Shown: positions 40,357 to 53,980 of the stretch, one piece after another | How the letters are laid out: the number at the start of each line of letters is the position of its first letter | Position numbering within the stretch: position 1 is the stretch's first letter | The notes under the pieces: generated by a model | The model's database searches: none | What the model saw: only the letters and a program-made list of their open reading frames with translations | Told to the model about the DNA's origin: nothing | Origin: Chionis minor | Taxonomy: Eukaryota; Chordata; Aves; Charadriiformes; Chionididae | Direction of reading: 5' to 3' | Length of the DNA: 64,000 nucleotides | Assembly: GCA_013398295.1 (NCBI GenBank) | Contig: VZSF01005687.1 | Span: 973,550 to 1,037,549 of the forward strand | Made by a program: the position numbers and the translations under genes

Positions 40357-40475
40357 AACTGCACATGCAAGAGCTAAAGCTGATGCTGCGGATCAGGCTG
40401 CTCAGGCTGCTCGCCAGGAATGTGATATTGCAAGAGCAGTTGCCAGAGAACTTTCACCAAATTTCTACCAACCAG
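40357..40475 (+). CDS. JPH1: JPH1 exon 3: end of alanine-rich joining helix (internal coding exon)
   Basis: Internal exon of junctophilin-1, 119 bp. It is preceded by a pyrimidine-rich acceptor ending in tgtacag (AG at 40,355-40,356) and followed by donor gtaatt at 40,476. The first base completes a split codon from exon 2; 39 full codons follow, then one base is left over (phase 2 in, phase 1 out). The translation opens [15 protein letters not shown], continues through a Cys-Asp-Ile-Ala-Arg segment, and ends [10 protein letters not shown] recognise this as the junctophilin family's long alanine-rich helix, which spans the gap between plasma membrane and sarcoplasmic reticulum, followed by the conserved FYQPGPDY junction that continues in exon 4. 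Ala makes up more than a third of the residues, with Arg, Lys, Glu and Asp spaced as in an amphipathic helix. The wording matches JPH1 better than JPH2, JPH3 or JPH4, from memory of the family and not from a search. No start codon belongs here; the upstream MORN exons are outside the window. Confidence 0.95.
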
Positions 40476-41014
40476 GTAATTAGACATTGGGGGGTTTGTG
40501 GCTAGTTTTTGGGTTGGCTTTGTTGGTTTTTTTTCAGTGAAAGGATTCTGTATTAAAAACTTCATTTCATTTTGAATATTGTAATTTATACAGAAACAAT
40601 AGTCATGTATAGATAAGATTTTGTTTTCATTTTTGGATCATTTGGTGACTATTGCTTTGTATAAAAAGTCAAGTATCGAAAAGTCAGTATGAAGCATACA
40701 GCTTTGCCTCAACTTAATAACTTCTTCAGGACAGTGTCAAAGACAGACTTCAGAGAACTCAAAACAACAGAAATTTAGGTTATTTCTACGGTGTGTTTAT
40801 TAGGGGAAAGATCCTTAGCTTTTTTACTGACTGAGGGAATTCTTGACAGCCTTGGTTAGCTAAGGACTGAGTTCTGGAGAATGCTTTACTATTACACATA
40901 CATGAAGGGATCTTACTCTGTTATGGCTGTGGTGCTCTGTGGAACATTAGTCATTTGCTCAAGATACCATAAAGTTGAGTCTGTGTCACCTACATCAACA
41001 TTGCAACCCATTTT

Positions 41015-41209
41015 CACCTGTCACATGGGTTGGAAAGTTGCTATAAAAAGAAGTAAATTGGGTTTTGCTTTGTTTTTCTGATGTCTTTCACATGAGGTTA
41101 ATATTTTTGTGTACTGCTCTGTAGCTTGAGATTGAATAGATAAAATGGAACTCCACTTGCCAATTTAATGTATTTTTATAAGTCTCTCCTTTCTTTCACC
41201 TGTCACATG
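41015..41209. promoter_or_regulatory. Candidate E-box cluster after exon 3
   Basis: The 13-mer CACCTGTCACATG, which is two E-boxes (CACCTG and CACATG) one base apart, occurs at 41,015-41,027 and again at 41,197-41,209, inside a 22-base near-repeat with two mismatches. A further CACATG is at 41,089-41,094. A TATTTTTA word, the core of a MEF2 site without the preferred end bases, is at 41,171-41,178. E-boxes bound by MyoD-family factors together with MEF2 are a known arrangement in muscle enhancers, and JPH1 is a muscle gene. Function here is inference only. Confidence 0.3.
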
Positions 41210-41609
41210 AGTTGAGTCATACCTCGTTATTACTTTTCAAGGACTTGCCTGCACTTGTATGCTAATATTCAGCAGAGATTATTTCCACTATTTCCATTAT
41301 TTCTGCACATCCTTGTTTCAGCCACAAACCCCTTTATGTACCCCATATGTACTCATATGATGGATGCAGGCTACCATCATGACCCGCAAAGTCAAAGAAC
41401 AACAACATTCTTCAACATTTTCTAACAATCCACCTATTTCCTTTGATTTTTAGTATAAATGACCACTATCTATAACTCGTTACTAAATCATTGCTGTCAG
41501 TTAGCTTAAAGGATGTGTTTTCTTCTTTATTTGTAAGTATTTAGTTGTAGAGAGCAATCTGTGTATTTTGGGGTTGGAAGGGTTGGGGCGGTCTTTCTTA
41601 TTTGTTTAG

Positions 41610-42060
41610 TGCAGAAGTCAAGGGCTGGTCACTTCATGCAGGTTAGAATCTCCATTCCCCTTATCAGTCTTGCAAGCTTTCTTTGTACTCATCCTTAAAT
41701 TAATAATTCTTGAACATGGCTGTCCAGAACCGTATGTAAACCTCAACAGAACTACTTCCAGTAGTAAGATTTTGCTATCTTTAAAATGGTATCAGTATGT
41801 AACTTTCACTGTTGGAAATGACCTCAATACAAGCTCTCCTGTGGACTTTCATTAGTGGCCCATCCTTACTCCTGTGATACCCAAGTCTTTTTCTTTTTTT
41901 TGTTATTTCATTCATCTGTCTACTGATGAACTCCCAATTTGTAGCAGAGCAGTTAATCTTATCAGTCACAAGTTAAGATGTCATAAGCTTAGCCACATAA
42001 AGAACTCGTAACAGGGACCTTGTCAAAGGAAAGCTTGATAAAGAATAGAAGTAGGAGGGA
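41610..42060 (-). repeat. Ancient CR1/L3-type LINE fragment with internal deletion
   Basis: Plus-strand blocks in order: atcagtcttgcaagctttct; attcttgaacatggctgtcc then agaaccgtatgtaaacctca; gatacccaagtctttttctt; a catgttaag-like gap; then cgtaacagggaccttgtcaa. These match the complement of successive parts of a CR1/L3 consensus (the 'accagaactgtatacagtactcaa' and 'gggaccttgtcaaaggcctt' regions), with some intervening sequence missing. It lies about 1.1 kb after exon 3 and has no coding capacity. Confidence 0.62.
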
Positions 42061-45000
42061 ATCCAAGCATTTGGAAGGAAAGTATTTCAAAGCTGCCAAA
42101 CCCTTGAAATAAAGAAATGGGTAGAGTATTCAAGAGAAAATGGAAAGATCTCATGGTGTGCAATCTGACACTAAGAAATCCCCCAGATGAAGAGTTTGCT
42201 AGGTGTCTTTTTTTACTTCCCGCCACAGGATATGAAGTAGCATTGCTGACAAATTGGCTGAGATCTGGGGGGAGAAGGTGTGGAATTCTTATTTTCCTCT
42301 CATTTAAAGCTTTTATTCCAATTACAGAAGGGAAGAGTTTGTATCAATACCCCAAATCCAGCTGTGTATGTGTACAGTTATTTAACAAAACATTTCTCAA
42401 AGTCTACTCACTATTCGTTGTGTGGAAGTATCTGTCAGTTAGCTAGCTACCTATCAAAAGATAAATACCTCTTTTGGAATCTGAATTTTGAATTCCTTCA
42501 TTATTTTCAAGATGACCAAATACAGCATATTTGTACACATATGGAAAAAAATCACTGTTCCCATTGCTTAAGTAGATTTAAGATGCTGAGATGTTAATTA
42601 AATTTCAATTATCCCAAATAAGCTGCAGAAAAACACCAGATTCATACATCATTGTGATCCTTTCAAATACTGTCAGGTCACAGATACTTTCCATCCTCAG
42701 TGTTCACAATGCCTTTTTCAGATATGCTCTTTCTGATACCACTTAACTCTGAGACTCACCTGTACACATGCTTGCTTATTTAAATATTTCCCAAGTGTCA
42801 TACTGTGAGTTCCTGGACAATGTTAGTATTAGCTTTTGTCATTTATGGTAATAAAATAGATAAATATTTCAAAATATTTACATTCACTCACACAAACAGC
42901 AGTAAATACCAGCTTTTCAAATAGCATTCTTTGTACGTTTGAATGAAAACAAGGTAACCATTATTGCTTCCTAATAGCAACTTTTCAGTTTTCTTCTGTT
43001 GCTTGAGAATTTTAGTTTTACAGTACCTTTATAAGTTTCTGTTAGTGCTACTAAAAGGTAATGATAAGTATTGTATCTCAGTCTCTGAAACTATAGTTAA
43101 GGAAAGCTTTCCATTGTGCTAAATTGTCTTGAAAATAAGTTATTGTGGGAAAGTGTAATTTTTCTCTCATTGCTTGAACTGCTTAGTACAGTAGGAGAGC
43201 ATGTTGCCAGCAAGAAATAAATGTATATGGTATATATCAACAAGTCTCTTGAAAGAAAGAGATGGGAAAAAAGTGAAATGCAAACACCTCTCTGTAAGCA
43301 ACAGTTAAGCCTTTTTTTTCTGTCTTAATGAGTGATTTCTGCATTACCTGTGGTCTAAGTCCATTTAAATATTTGAAAATCTTTTGATAAAGCTCTAAAA
43401 TTTCAGATTGTTAAAAAGCAACCTTCTGGGCCACATATCCTAGTATTACACACAATTTATAATTACAGTGAATATTCATCGCTAATTGTACCATGACAGT
43501 TCTTACTTCCCAATTACTTTCTCTCATGTTTAAATTTTATGTTCAATAAGACATTCATCAGAAGCTGCCAAGAGGTTCTAGCTTTGTAATGTAGTTTAAA
43601 AGGAGATTGAAAGGTGAACAAAGTGGTAGGAAGCAAAGTAGCATTCAGCAGGTAAGAACAATAATGTCAGTCTGAATCATGAATATTGAGGTACCATAGA
43701 AATCTTCAGATTTAGCTTTCCCAGTAATTGATTACCTTAATATGTGCATAGAAGGAAAGCAAGTATGATTGAAAGGGCCATGCCATGGTGTAAAGACTTA
43801 AAAGGTTACAGGGAACTGTTTTCTCTAAGCTTGTTCACACTAGTCTCAGGCAAGACCCTGCTTCTGCTTTTGCTGTAACAGAGATTTGACTTGAGATTAA
43901 TAGCTACGAGGATAGTATATATTTGCAGAGCCCTACCCACAAGGCTATACGCTTTGTAGATTTAACAAATGTTGCAGTCTTTATAGAAGCCAGATTTTAC
44001 AGGCCTTTTTATCACTAAATAGAACAAATTTTGAGAAACCCCAGCTCTGACCTCTTTGTTTCCTCCAGGCATCACTAAACTTGTGATGTGTCAAGGGGGA
44101 GCATACCAGGACAGGAAACAAATGAAACCTGAGTCATATCCTCATTCAAGGGAGACATCCAGGGACAGTTTGAGATTGTCTTCGTGTAGAGAAAACCAAT
44201 AAATGCTGTTTTGTGTCTCATTCAAACATAGAGAAGGGCAAATGACTAATGGGAGTGCTGTATCAAAGGTGTAACAGAAAAGAAAGTCTTTTGACACCCA
44301 GTAAAAAGAGGGAATATTGTTTGACTTACCCATTCATTCTGAATTCCACAGGACACCATCTCTAGGGTACAGTCTTGTAAGCACACTATCAGGAGGTAAG
44401 CTAAATTATGAACTTGCACAGACTGGACAGCTAAGCCATAATTGTCTGTGTGCCTATATATCCTGCAGCAAATGGATACTGCTCTTTCATTCAGTTTGAA
44501 TGAATAACGTTTGATTAAATGAAAGAGGGGTAAAACTACTTTGCTGCAGGGTAGGAGCAGTCTGGGCACTTTACCATGGAGCAATTAAGGCCTGGAAATT
44601 CAGATCTGAATTGTTTTATGACAGATTATTTGTCAGGCCAACCAGCTGCCAGGCGAACATAGAACCAGAACAATTCGTCCAGCCTTTGACCGCCTAAACA
44701 AGTCATGAGAGAAATCAAGGAGCAGTGTAGCAATTAACGCTCCCTAAAGAGAGGGATAGAATTCCTTTAAGTAAAATATACGAGCAGAGAACAAAAATTT
44801 TCTAATGAGAAGAATAAGAATTTGTTGGATTTTACCAGTATTTGTTCCTGTAATGTTTGGTTACTGTTACATCAGTATTAGCATGCTGAACATCACTAGT
44901 TTCAGAGATAAGCTTATGATAAGGCAACTTCCAATGTCCTCTAATGGCTTAAAGAGTAACTGTGGTTTACATTCTCTTTTGACCAGTGGTGGATGTCTGT

Positions 45001-46879
45001 AGCCTCGAAAGAAAATACATCCTTCCCATCTTCCTCCTCTCTGCCATCTCCACCTCCTCCAGTTCACAAAATGCAAACTCCATATGGACAGGAAAGAGAG
45101 ATTTCTTCCTGATGCTAATTAACTGGAATTTACTGGCTAAATGCATGTGGACCAGGCCAGATATTTTTATTTGAAAAGCCAATTACAATGAGCATTTTGC
45201 CTGATTAGAGTTACCAGCCATGCCATCAGTTTGTGCCTTAAAGCATACGGAAGCTCACTAGATATTCTTAGTCATACAAGAGCCCGCTCACTTTCTGAAA
45301 TTATTCGACATACGGCTTCATCATCCTCACACAACTGTTGTTGGGATTCTAGCTATGGCATCTTTTCCCTACAATTTATTGCTTCTGTCCGCTTTCTACA
45401 CAGCTCGGGAGACGACAGAGCCTATAGAAGTATCCTAAGGCACTCCTGTTTTATTTAGTAATCAAAAAAAGAAAGTGCATTACAAGAAAAGGCATCAATT
45501 TCAAGCTTTGTTCTTGTTCTCCCCTTTCTTTTTATAACTCGTCATACAAGTCTTCACAGCTTGACTTCCAAATTTATCATCACTCTCGCCAACCCTAGGT
45601 ACAGATGCCCCCACCCTTCCACATCTTTCCTTCTGCCCAGTGTGAGGCCCATCCGGCTTGCTGGCATTCCGCACCCATCCTGCCCCGCTGCCATACACGC
45701 GTCCTGGCTCAACCCACTCCCCAGCCGTCCTGAATGCATCTGGGACAAGCAAGCGCGCCCGGGAGAAGGCAAAGGAATGAGAGGTTGCAGAGGAGTAGGC
45801 TTAATTCTTCAGGATGCTTTCTCAAGCTCTCCAAGATACGTTTGAGTCACATAATCAAATTATTTGCTTAGAAAAAAATGTGCATAATTACTTTTGAGCA
45901 AATTAACTTTTAAAACTAATAACAGAGAACCGGTTTCCTGTAGAGAGATAAAGCTGTTACAATCACTGTAATTTTCACAGGCTTCCATTAAGTACTGAGC
46001 TAGTTAATTTGCATCTAGATACAACTTGTGGTTGCCTTGTAAAGGCTACGGGATCTGGCTATGAAGCTAGCTAGCTAATCAGGCAACGAGCCTGGACTAG
46101 CCTCGGTGCTGTCTTGGCTGTGTTGCTGTCTTGAAGTAGCTTCTTGAATTCTAGCCTAGGTATACCTATCTGAGCTGTCACCACGGGAGTATTAATGACG
46201 AGTGTAATCTGAGAGAAAGAGGTCGGTGCTACCTTAGAGTTGATTGCCTCCTTTCTCCTGTTCAAATTCTTCTTTTGCTCCCAAAAAGAACCATTCCTTC
46301 CAGGACACAGAACCTGCCCACTGTTGGCCTGCTCCAGCAGATTTCTATATTGGTCTGTCACAGTGCCCATCAGCCAAGGACAAGATGAAGTAGGGTCTAT
46401 CACATGGGAGTATTATCACAGTGTCAACATTTCCATTATAAATCCTATTTATAACTGCATCATAAATATTTGTTCCATGTTGAAATTCAGCTAACAAGGC
46501 CTGTACTGTGAGAACTTTCCTTACAGTGCTAATTTTCACTATAGTGATTTATTATGAAAGGATTTTATGGCGATAGTGAAGTCTCAAAGTATGTTGAAAA
46601 AGGATAGATTTCTCATGCTATTTTTTTAACATGTGATATGGGTGACATTAGCAAATATCTACAGCTGTGCTCATTAGAGTGCCTTGTACTACTTGACCAT
46701 AAGCAGTTAACACTTGCTGTGGGCTTATTTGCTGTTGTTTTTCTAGGAAATGGGGAATGAGAGATGTATTTCAGAGGGAAGGGTAGAACATTAGAGAAAA
46801 ATAATCTTTGCAGCTGCATTCTACGTTTGTCAAGGCCAGAGAAATAGATAGCTAAAATACACAGCATTTTATTCAAAGA

Positions 46880-47660
46880 AATGTCTGCAAGACTTAAGAC
46901 TTACTTAGAAGTAGAGAGAGTGTAAAGAGAGATCTGAAGAAAGATGTTATTCAGATTATAGACCTGAGTAATGCAGAGTAATACAGTACTGTTCAGTATG
47001 ATGTAGAAGATCATGCTGAGAATTTGGAGAAGATGAAGATTTCTACCTATTAGTCTTGCAACAGTTACTCACTCAGGTCGTAATCTGAACATGAGTCAAA
47101 TCTGGAGCTAAAACACAGCCAGCATGGAATTGGTAGTTTAATTTTTTTGTATGGTGAGATTAAATACAGTGATTGTAAAAAGAGAAGGTAGAACGACCAA
47201 GAACAGAGTAATCTGAGATTAGTTTCCTTGAAAGTATAGTTAAAAAGTGGAAGTGAGGGGGAAATAAAGGGATGAATCACGGATGTTAATAGAGGAAAAG
47301 TGTTCCAGAAGAGGACAATAGCCAGCTGTGTCAGAGGAGGATGAGAATAGAGTACTGATACTGAGATATGACTAAGAAATCAGCAGAGGCTCCTCAGAAA
47401 GTATCAGATGAAGAGCAGAAGGTATTTTGTCAGGGGCAATTGGCAAACTATGAAGAGTACGGGATAGATTTGGAGAAGAGAAGCCTTGGATATTGTAAAT
47501 GTACAATTTAGAAACGAAAACTTAGAGCACAGAGGTGAAGGGGGAGAACTGACACCCTGTGAGGTCCGAATGCAAGTGACGCAATGAGAGGTTTCTCTTA
47601 AAATACAAAAGATCAAGAATGTGTTGGTAGAGAAGCCAGAACAGGACAGAAGACTAAGCA
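46880..47660. other. Purine-rich (plus strand) intronic block
   Basis: The plus strand is visibly rich in A and G for several hundred bases (agtagagagagtgtaaagag, agaagaggacaat, ggaggatgagaatagagtac, gaagggggagaactgac), with long pyrimidines rare. No coding frame is convincing. It may be an old low-complexity or repeat-derived segment. Confidence 0.45.
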
Positions 47661-50600
47661 GATCATATGCCTAGTTTTACCAGAATTAAATTGATTGTTG
47701 TATTCGTATAGTTCTGGCATTTTCAGTGCAACAGTCAGTTCTGTTAGCCCACTTCAGATTCTTAAGCTTCTTAATTGATTCCATCGCTAGATATAAGAAA
47801 TTAATTTTGCTAGAAGTGCAATGCAGCTTAATGAATACTGCCATGTTTTCACATCTGAATATTTAAAAATACTAGATTAACCCTCTACCCTCCAAGAAAA
47901 TTCATAAACCCATCTATTTGAAAAGCAGTAAATTTTGGATCTCTTTATTTTACTCCTGCTTTTGCATCTTTCAAGTTCATAATTTCAAGTGAGCCTTCTA
48001 TAAAGACAAGGGGATAATAAAAAAAATGAAGTCAATGTTATAATATAATTATGAATCCCTTTAAAATATCTAGAGCTTAAGTAAAGCTGTAATACATATA
48101 TAAACCTGTGATTAGAATCAGTGGAGTAAAAACTGTCTAGTTATTTCCATGTTAATTTGCCCATCTAAATCCTTCAAATGTAATTTTGGTTATTTGGTGA
48201 CAGACATATATTTCATGTCTTCCCAGTATTGAGCCTTATTGGCACATACTCCACAGGCATAAGAAGTGCTGACATCTAGAACCCAAGCCCTGGGTGCATG
48301 TCCTAGGACCTACTTTTTTACTTTAGTGGGAAGTGTTCAGAGAAAAACAGTGCAGGCACTGTTTCTTTGACAAACAAGGATTTTGAAAGAGCCAAAAGTT
48401 AGAGGGCTTTAGCAAAAATTTCACACAGTTATTAATTTACTAATGAGCAAGACCATTGTATTGAAAAGCATCTGACAGCTATGAATGATATTTTTCTCCT
48501 CCTCCTAAAAACTAAATCATGTCATTTTGTGGTTATTTCAAGTTGCTTGTGGAAGTGATTGCAGTTTTAGTCTGAAGCTGTTGCTCAGCAGAGCAACTAC
48601 TATAATTTCAGTAATTTCTAATATCTGTGTAAACCTGCATATGTGGACCAGGAGCTTGAGGGTTGGTTTGTGTAAGAAATTTTGTTTAAAATTGATCTCA
48701 GTATATGATATAAAATTCTGCAAAGACAATCAAAGGCAAGGAAGAAAAACCTACTGCTTCCTCCATACTTGTATGTGGCCCCAAGAGGCAAAGTATCTGA
48801 TACGACTTTGGCAGTGTGTTACCACTGGGAACTAGGATGCTTACGTTAAAAGTTTTGATGTGGAACAGAAAGGCAAACCCATGACTGCTATGCAAGAGGA
48901 GAGACTGTGCTAAGAGAACAGTGAACAATAAATATTAAGAGCCATAAGTATTCTGTTTTTAATGTAAAGCATGACTGCCAAACTAGTTTCAATTTTTATC
49001 CTGAACTTCATCAAATAGAGTGTATTTTCCTGTTTAGCTAAAAGACAAGACATGACAGGTACTAGTCTATAATGTTTTCAAAAGTGGAATCAAATGTGTT
49101 TAGATAGTTTTCATGTCTGATTCCAATAGGAATACTGGAGGATGTTAAAGAGAAGAAAAAAAAAATGGAAGTGAAAAATAGTAGGAAGAGAGAAGTCTAA
49201 TAAAATGACAAGGAATTTGATAGTCATCTGTGTCTTCGCTAATGACTAGCCAAATATTATGGATGATATGTTGCATATTTGTATAATATGGTGAAGAGCG
49301 TATTGTTTAAATCAGCAGGTAATAGTGAAGTGGCGTGTTGCAAACATGAGCCAGAACAGAGAAAAAAAAGTTCTCGGTAACCTTCCACATATAGCTGGAA
49401 GTGAGTGCTACCATCTGCAGCAGTGGTCGCTCACCAAATGCAAGCTAGTTCGCAGAATTATCAGACCTGGTATTTAACCTGAAGCCAGAGACTTGCTCCT
49501 CAGAAGTGCTATGAGAAGTCCGTAAGGGCTGACAGACTCAGCCAGTTGGAGATGAGCTGCGAACCTGCTCCTGTTGAGGTCACTTGCCAGACTCCCATGG
49601 AGCAGGATGATAGCCATGCACTTGAAATGCGATACGGCAGGAGAAGCAGCTAATACTCTTCCAGGCTGTATATACAGAAGAAACACGTCATGGAGAAGAA
49701 GGGTAATGGTCCCTTCTCTGCATTATCCCAGTGGCACTGAATCTGAAATATTGTGTATAGCTTTGGGCATCGTCCTAGCAGGAAGATGTGGACATGCTGG
49801 GAGAAGCGTAAAGAAGTGTGGATTCTACTGGATAAAGGCAGCTATTGTGCCACATTAACAGTCTCTTTATATATATACAATTCATCTTTTCAGAGAACAT
49901 GCAGTTGTGATGAGAACAGAATTAGAACCTTTCTCTTCTGCCCATCCTTTATGGTAGGATATCTATGATATCTTGTCAAATATTTTTTGAAATTCTGTCA
50001 GTATTCATCAACAACAAGTTAGGGTAAGTAAAACAAGCCCTGATTAAGATCGCTGTGTTCATAAGCTGATGGCCCAGTGAGGTGCTAGAGTGAGCTGCAC
50101 AGCATGCGTAGTGCTGTCTATCAGGTAGGATAAATCTGTTACATTTTTCTGATGGTAATTAATCCAAAAAGTATAAGGGCCTACTCACCGTACTCTACTA
50201 TGCAGATACAATTATGAATTTTGTGCCCTGTTTCGCAAATGTCATGGCTACTTTAGTCACCTACTAAAGGAGTCACAGAAACGGAGCAGACATTGGATTT
50301 ACAGTCAGAATAAATACATTCTTCTTACTTAGTGCTGACTACAGGCAGTTTTTGAGATAGATTAGTCAATTCTTTCCTCCCTTCAGATCTTTTGGTGTGT
50401 ATATGTCTACTCTATAATGATGCATCTAGAAACCTTTTGAGGAAGCAAATCTTACTTTTAGGGATTCTTTTATCCTTAATTATTTTTTACTTATTTATTG
50501 GAGAATACAAAAAATGGAAAATACAAAAATACTGTTTATGTATTACATTCATATATGTTAATGGTAGAATGGCTCAAATTAATTTCACATTTGGAGGAAC

Positions 50601-51987
50601 TGACAGGAAGGGAGAGAAGAGGAAGTCTGATTTTCATACAGATAGGAATTGCACTAACATCCCTGTTTTGGCATCCTACTGCTAGACTCACCAGTTTGGG
50701 ATGTGGCATATGATTTGGATCCTCTGGTGGAAGTCAATTTCTTTTTTTGTTGTCATTGCTGTTGCTAGCAACTCAAGCTGTGTGCTTAGAGTCAACAGTT
50801 TTAATATTTTCAAGAAGGTTCTTGCAGTGCTTTGAGATAAATAATGCCATATATTTTTCAACAAATACCTGTGTGGAATGCAGAGAAACTCGCAGTAAAG
50901 CAGTCAGTTCACAGGCCCTGCCAATAGCTCTCGTCCTGTGCAAATATCAGAGCAGAGTAAACACAAAAGCTTAAGAGCTAGCCTTGGGTTTGGCCAAAGT
51001 GTACGCGTGTCTCTGTTATGTGTGGCTAGTAAATAACTAACTCGGCACTCTTGATCTTTGTCTAGTCCATGAGAGGAAGTGTTTGAGGTGGGTTTTGAGA
51101 AGGCCCCGGCGTTCTCATTGATGTCAGAACCAGTAAAATGAGGTACTGGCAGGTATTCTGAAGATGGTAGATAGGTATTCTAGCAAAACTACTTGGAAGT
51201 TGTTTATGATACTGCACAAAACTGCTTCCTGAGCAGAGATAAAGAAAGAGGGCATCCCTTGATACACAAGAATTTGTATGTTTGGGGTTCTTCTGCACAA
51301 GACACTTAATAAGTAATTTCTACCAGTGATTACCTATTGTGGGTGCTTATATTTACTTAGCGAGAAGGTTGCATTGAAGGCTGCATTAAAACCTGCTTGT
51401 ATTCAGTGATGCTACCTTTTAAAGTTAGTCCTAGGTGGAAGATTTGTGTATTCTAACTTTTACGTCACCGAATCATGATGTGGCTTTTCAAGTTGTGGCA
51501 ATAGCGTAATATCACATTATTTCTATCTTCATGTTATATTTTTTGGTTGTGTCAGTAGTACGTGGTTTGAAAGACAGCAGGCTGCCAGATCAAATCACAA
51601 CAGTCCCATAAAATAAATACATGTAGGCATCATTCTCCATGATGTTCATGAATCTAGTGAGTGAGTAACTGTTGGCACGTGGTAGTTTCAGTGTTGCCTC
51701 CAGTGCACCAGGAGTAGTGCTTAAGGAAGCAGCAATGCTAAGAAAAGATTTAGAAGACCTAGAAGTCTAAGCTGGAGAAAATTTCAGCAAAGGACAGGTA
51801 TTTTCAAGGGGGGATGAGGAGAAAGTGAGGAGTTGGGGGTAAGAGTGACTTAAGAAAGATTACAAAGCATCCCAAACGGTAAATATTATATTTTAGAGTA
51901 TTTTTGGATGATGCAGTTGTCTCCCTCTTGTTTACCTTGTAGTTTGCTTTCCTAGGCAGTCATGGTACTTCCATGCTAGTGGTAGTA

Positions 51988-51988
51988 N
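51988..51988. other. Ambiguous base (N) in the assembly
   Basis: A single n occurs in ggtagtanggaatt, in intron 3 and away from any feature. It marks an unresolved base in the source assembly. Confidence 0.99.
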
Positions 51989-53689
51989 GGAATTTAGAAT
52001 TTAATACAGGGAAGATTTTTGATTTGCTCCTTGCTAGCGAAGCTGCTTACTAGCATTTAAAATGTTCATCATACCTCACCAAAATGCAGTTGCCATCAGA
52101 GGCTAAAAGTCAAAGCAGGCATACAGACTTGGTTTTCTTTTAAATCTCACCAGATAGTGTCAACAATCCCTTCCATTTAAATTCTTCTTTCTCATTTGTG
52201 ACATGGTTTATTTTTAAACTTTAGGAAATGTGTGATTTTTTTTCTGTAAAGCATTCTTAAATACAGTTAAGGAGACCCATCATTCCAGCTGGCATAGCGA
52301 GCTTTATACCCAGCCAAAACAGGGCAACAGGGCTGACATAAGTATATTTTGAATTAAAGAATTATTAGATAACATATATATGCATCACGACAAGTAGGGC
52401 ATTTCTTTCTAGGGAAATCCTACCTCCAACTTGGCAATGAAGTCAGGTGCCCTCTTACTGTCTGGGGGCCAGAAATCTTACATATCTTGCTGTACTTTGA
52501 CCCATCCATGAAGCAGCTACACCATTCCACGTCCTATTGCTAGGTCACTGTATCCATCAGAAGGATACTGCAGACATCTGGTATATGATAACTTCTTAAA
52601 TGACCATATCTAAATCGGCAGGAGAGATTGCTCAGAGCCCTATGTCTCTTTAAGCACTTTACCTTATATCCATCAATTTCTCTATGGCTGTAATCCTCAC
52701 CCCTTAATTTCCAGCCCCATTCAGTTTCAGTTCAGTCTGCCAAGATGGCAGACAGGGCTGCCAAACATTACTGAACCCATAACCGTATCTCTGCTCCACT
52801 GAGTTCTTCAATACATTTTATGCATGACATTGCACAGCCTTCCGCTCTTTTGGGCTGAATTCAAGCCAGCAGCCTAGCAGTTAAAAGCTTTTTTTTTCCT
52901 GTTAACCAGCATAAGCTTCAGAAAAATAAGAATAAAACAGAGGAAGTACTAATGACATTAATTATAGTTCTTCCCCCCCACTACACATCTCCACAATGAA
53001 GCAATAATACAAAACCCTGTCTTTCTAAAATTTACTGAATATAGTTATTTGCAGTTTCATAATGACTCATCAAATCACTTCTTTTAGCAGACTGATAAAT
53101 GATTATTTTTATTTCCTTCACCTACAGTTACCATCCTGAATATTGAGGAATTATTATAAAATAGATGTCCTATCCTGAAAAATCCTAACGTAAGAGCATT
53201 TTGGATGCTTACAGGAAAAAAGATCCTTTATTAATTGATCTCTAATGAGTCACCAGGCTTTCCAAGTTTTATTAATGTTCATCAGAGTAGCAAGTAAATC
53301 TTATTATGAGAGCATAGATTTTGTTGCCAACAGCGATAGTTTAGAAAACCACTGATCGTATCAGAAGATAGCAAACTAAATGGTTTTTGACAGCTTGTTT
53401 CTCAAATAAGATAGAGCAACCTGTAGTACCAACACCAAACTATATATTTTCCTTTTTTAGTACACTGCATTTAAACACAAAAGACTTCAGCTTTTGCCTC
53501 AACAATATCGTGCCCCGGATTTGTACTAAGATTTAATGTTCAGTAAGAAACTTACTCATTGTTTACTATTTCCTTCTTTCGATCTTTGAATTTTGATTCA
53601 GTAGATAGTTCTCAGTTTCTCCAGGAAGATGACATTTATGAAGGTACGTGACAAACTTAAGGTCAAAGTGCCATGTTGGCTTTTGATAA

Positions 53690-53980
53690 TTCGGAAGACT
53701 TGTGTTCCATTCCTAGTTTTGACAAAGGCTTCCTGTGCAGCTTTAGGCTCTCACTTTACCAAAGACTTAGCAAAGATTTGAGCATGTCAGTGCTTTATTG
53801 ACAGCTGACCACTGAATTCAGAGAGATCATTCAGATGAATTACGCGCATTGGGTCATGATTTCCCTTCGGTTTAGCTCCCCTATCTGCAAAATGGGCTAT
53901 TGGTATAACCTTTTCGCTGTCTTTTGTATTGTGCTTATAGATCGTGGACTTTTCAGAGCAGGAATTCTGTCTTTTCTATA
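53690..53980 (+). repeat. Ancient MIR-like tRNA-SINE relic with LINE-type tail
   Basis: Left part: gttccattcctagttttgac and cttcctgtgcagcttt resemble the tRNA-derived/core region of MIR (ttctattcctggctctgcc... cctgtgtgacctt). Middle: ctcccctatctgcaaaatgg is the classic MIR core word. Right: agatcgtggacttttcagag followed by caggaattctgtcttt resembles the L2/L3-like tail shared by amniote SINEs. About 100 bp between the first two parts are unrelated, which suggests an insertion or two overlapping SINEs. Very diverged. Confidence 0.52.

Noticed and set aside
45501..45845. Overlapping frames on both strands at a C-rich patch
   Set aside because: Overlap on both strands points to composition rather than coding.
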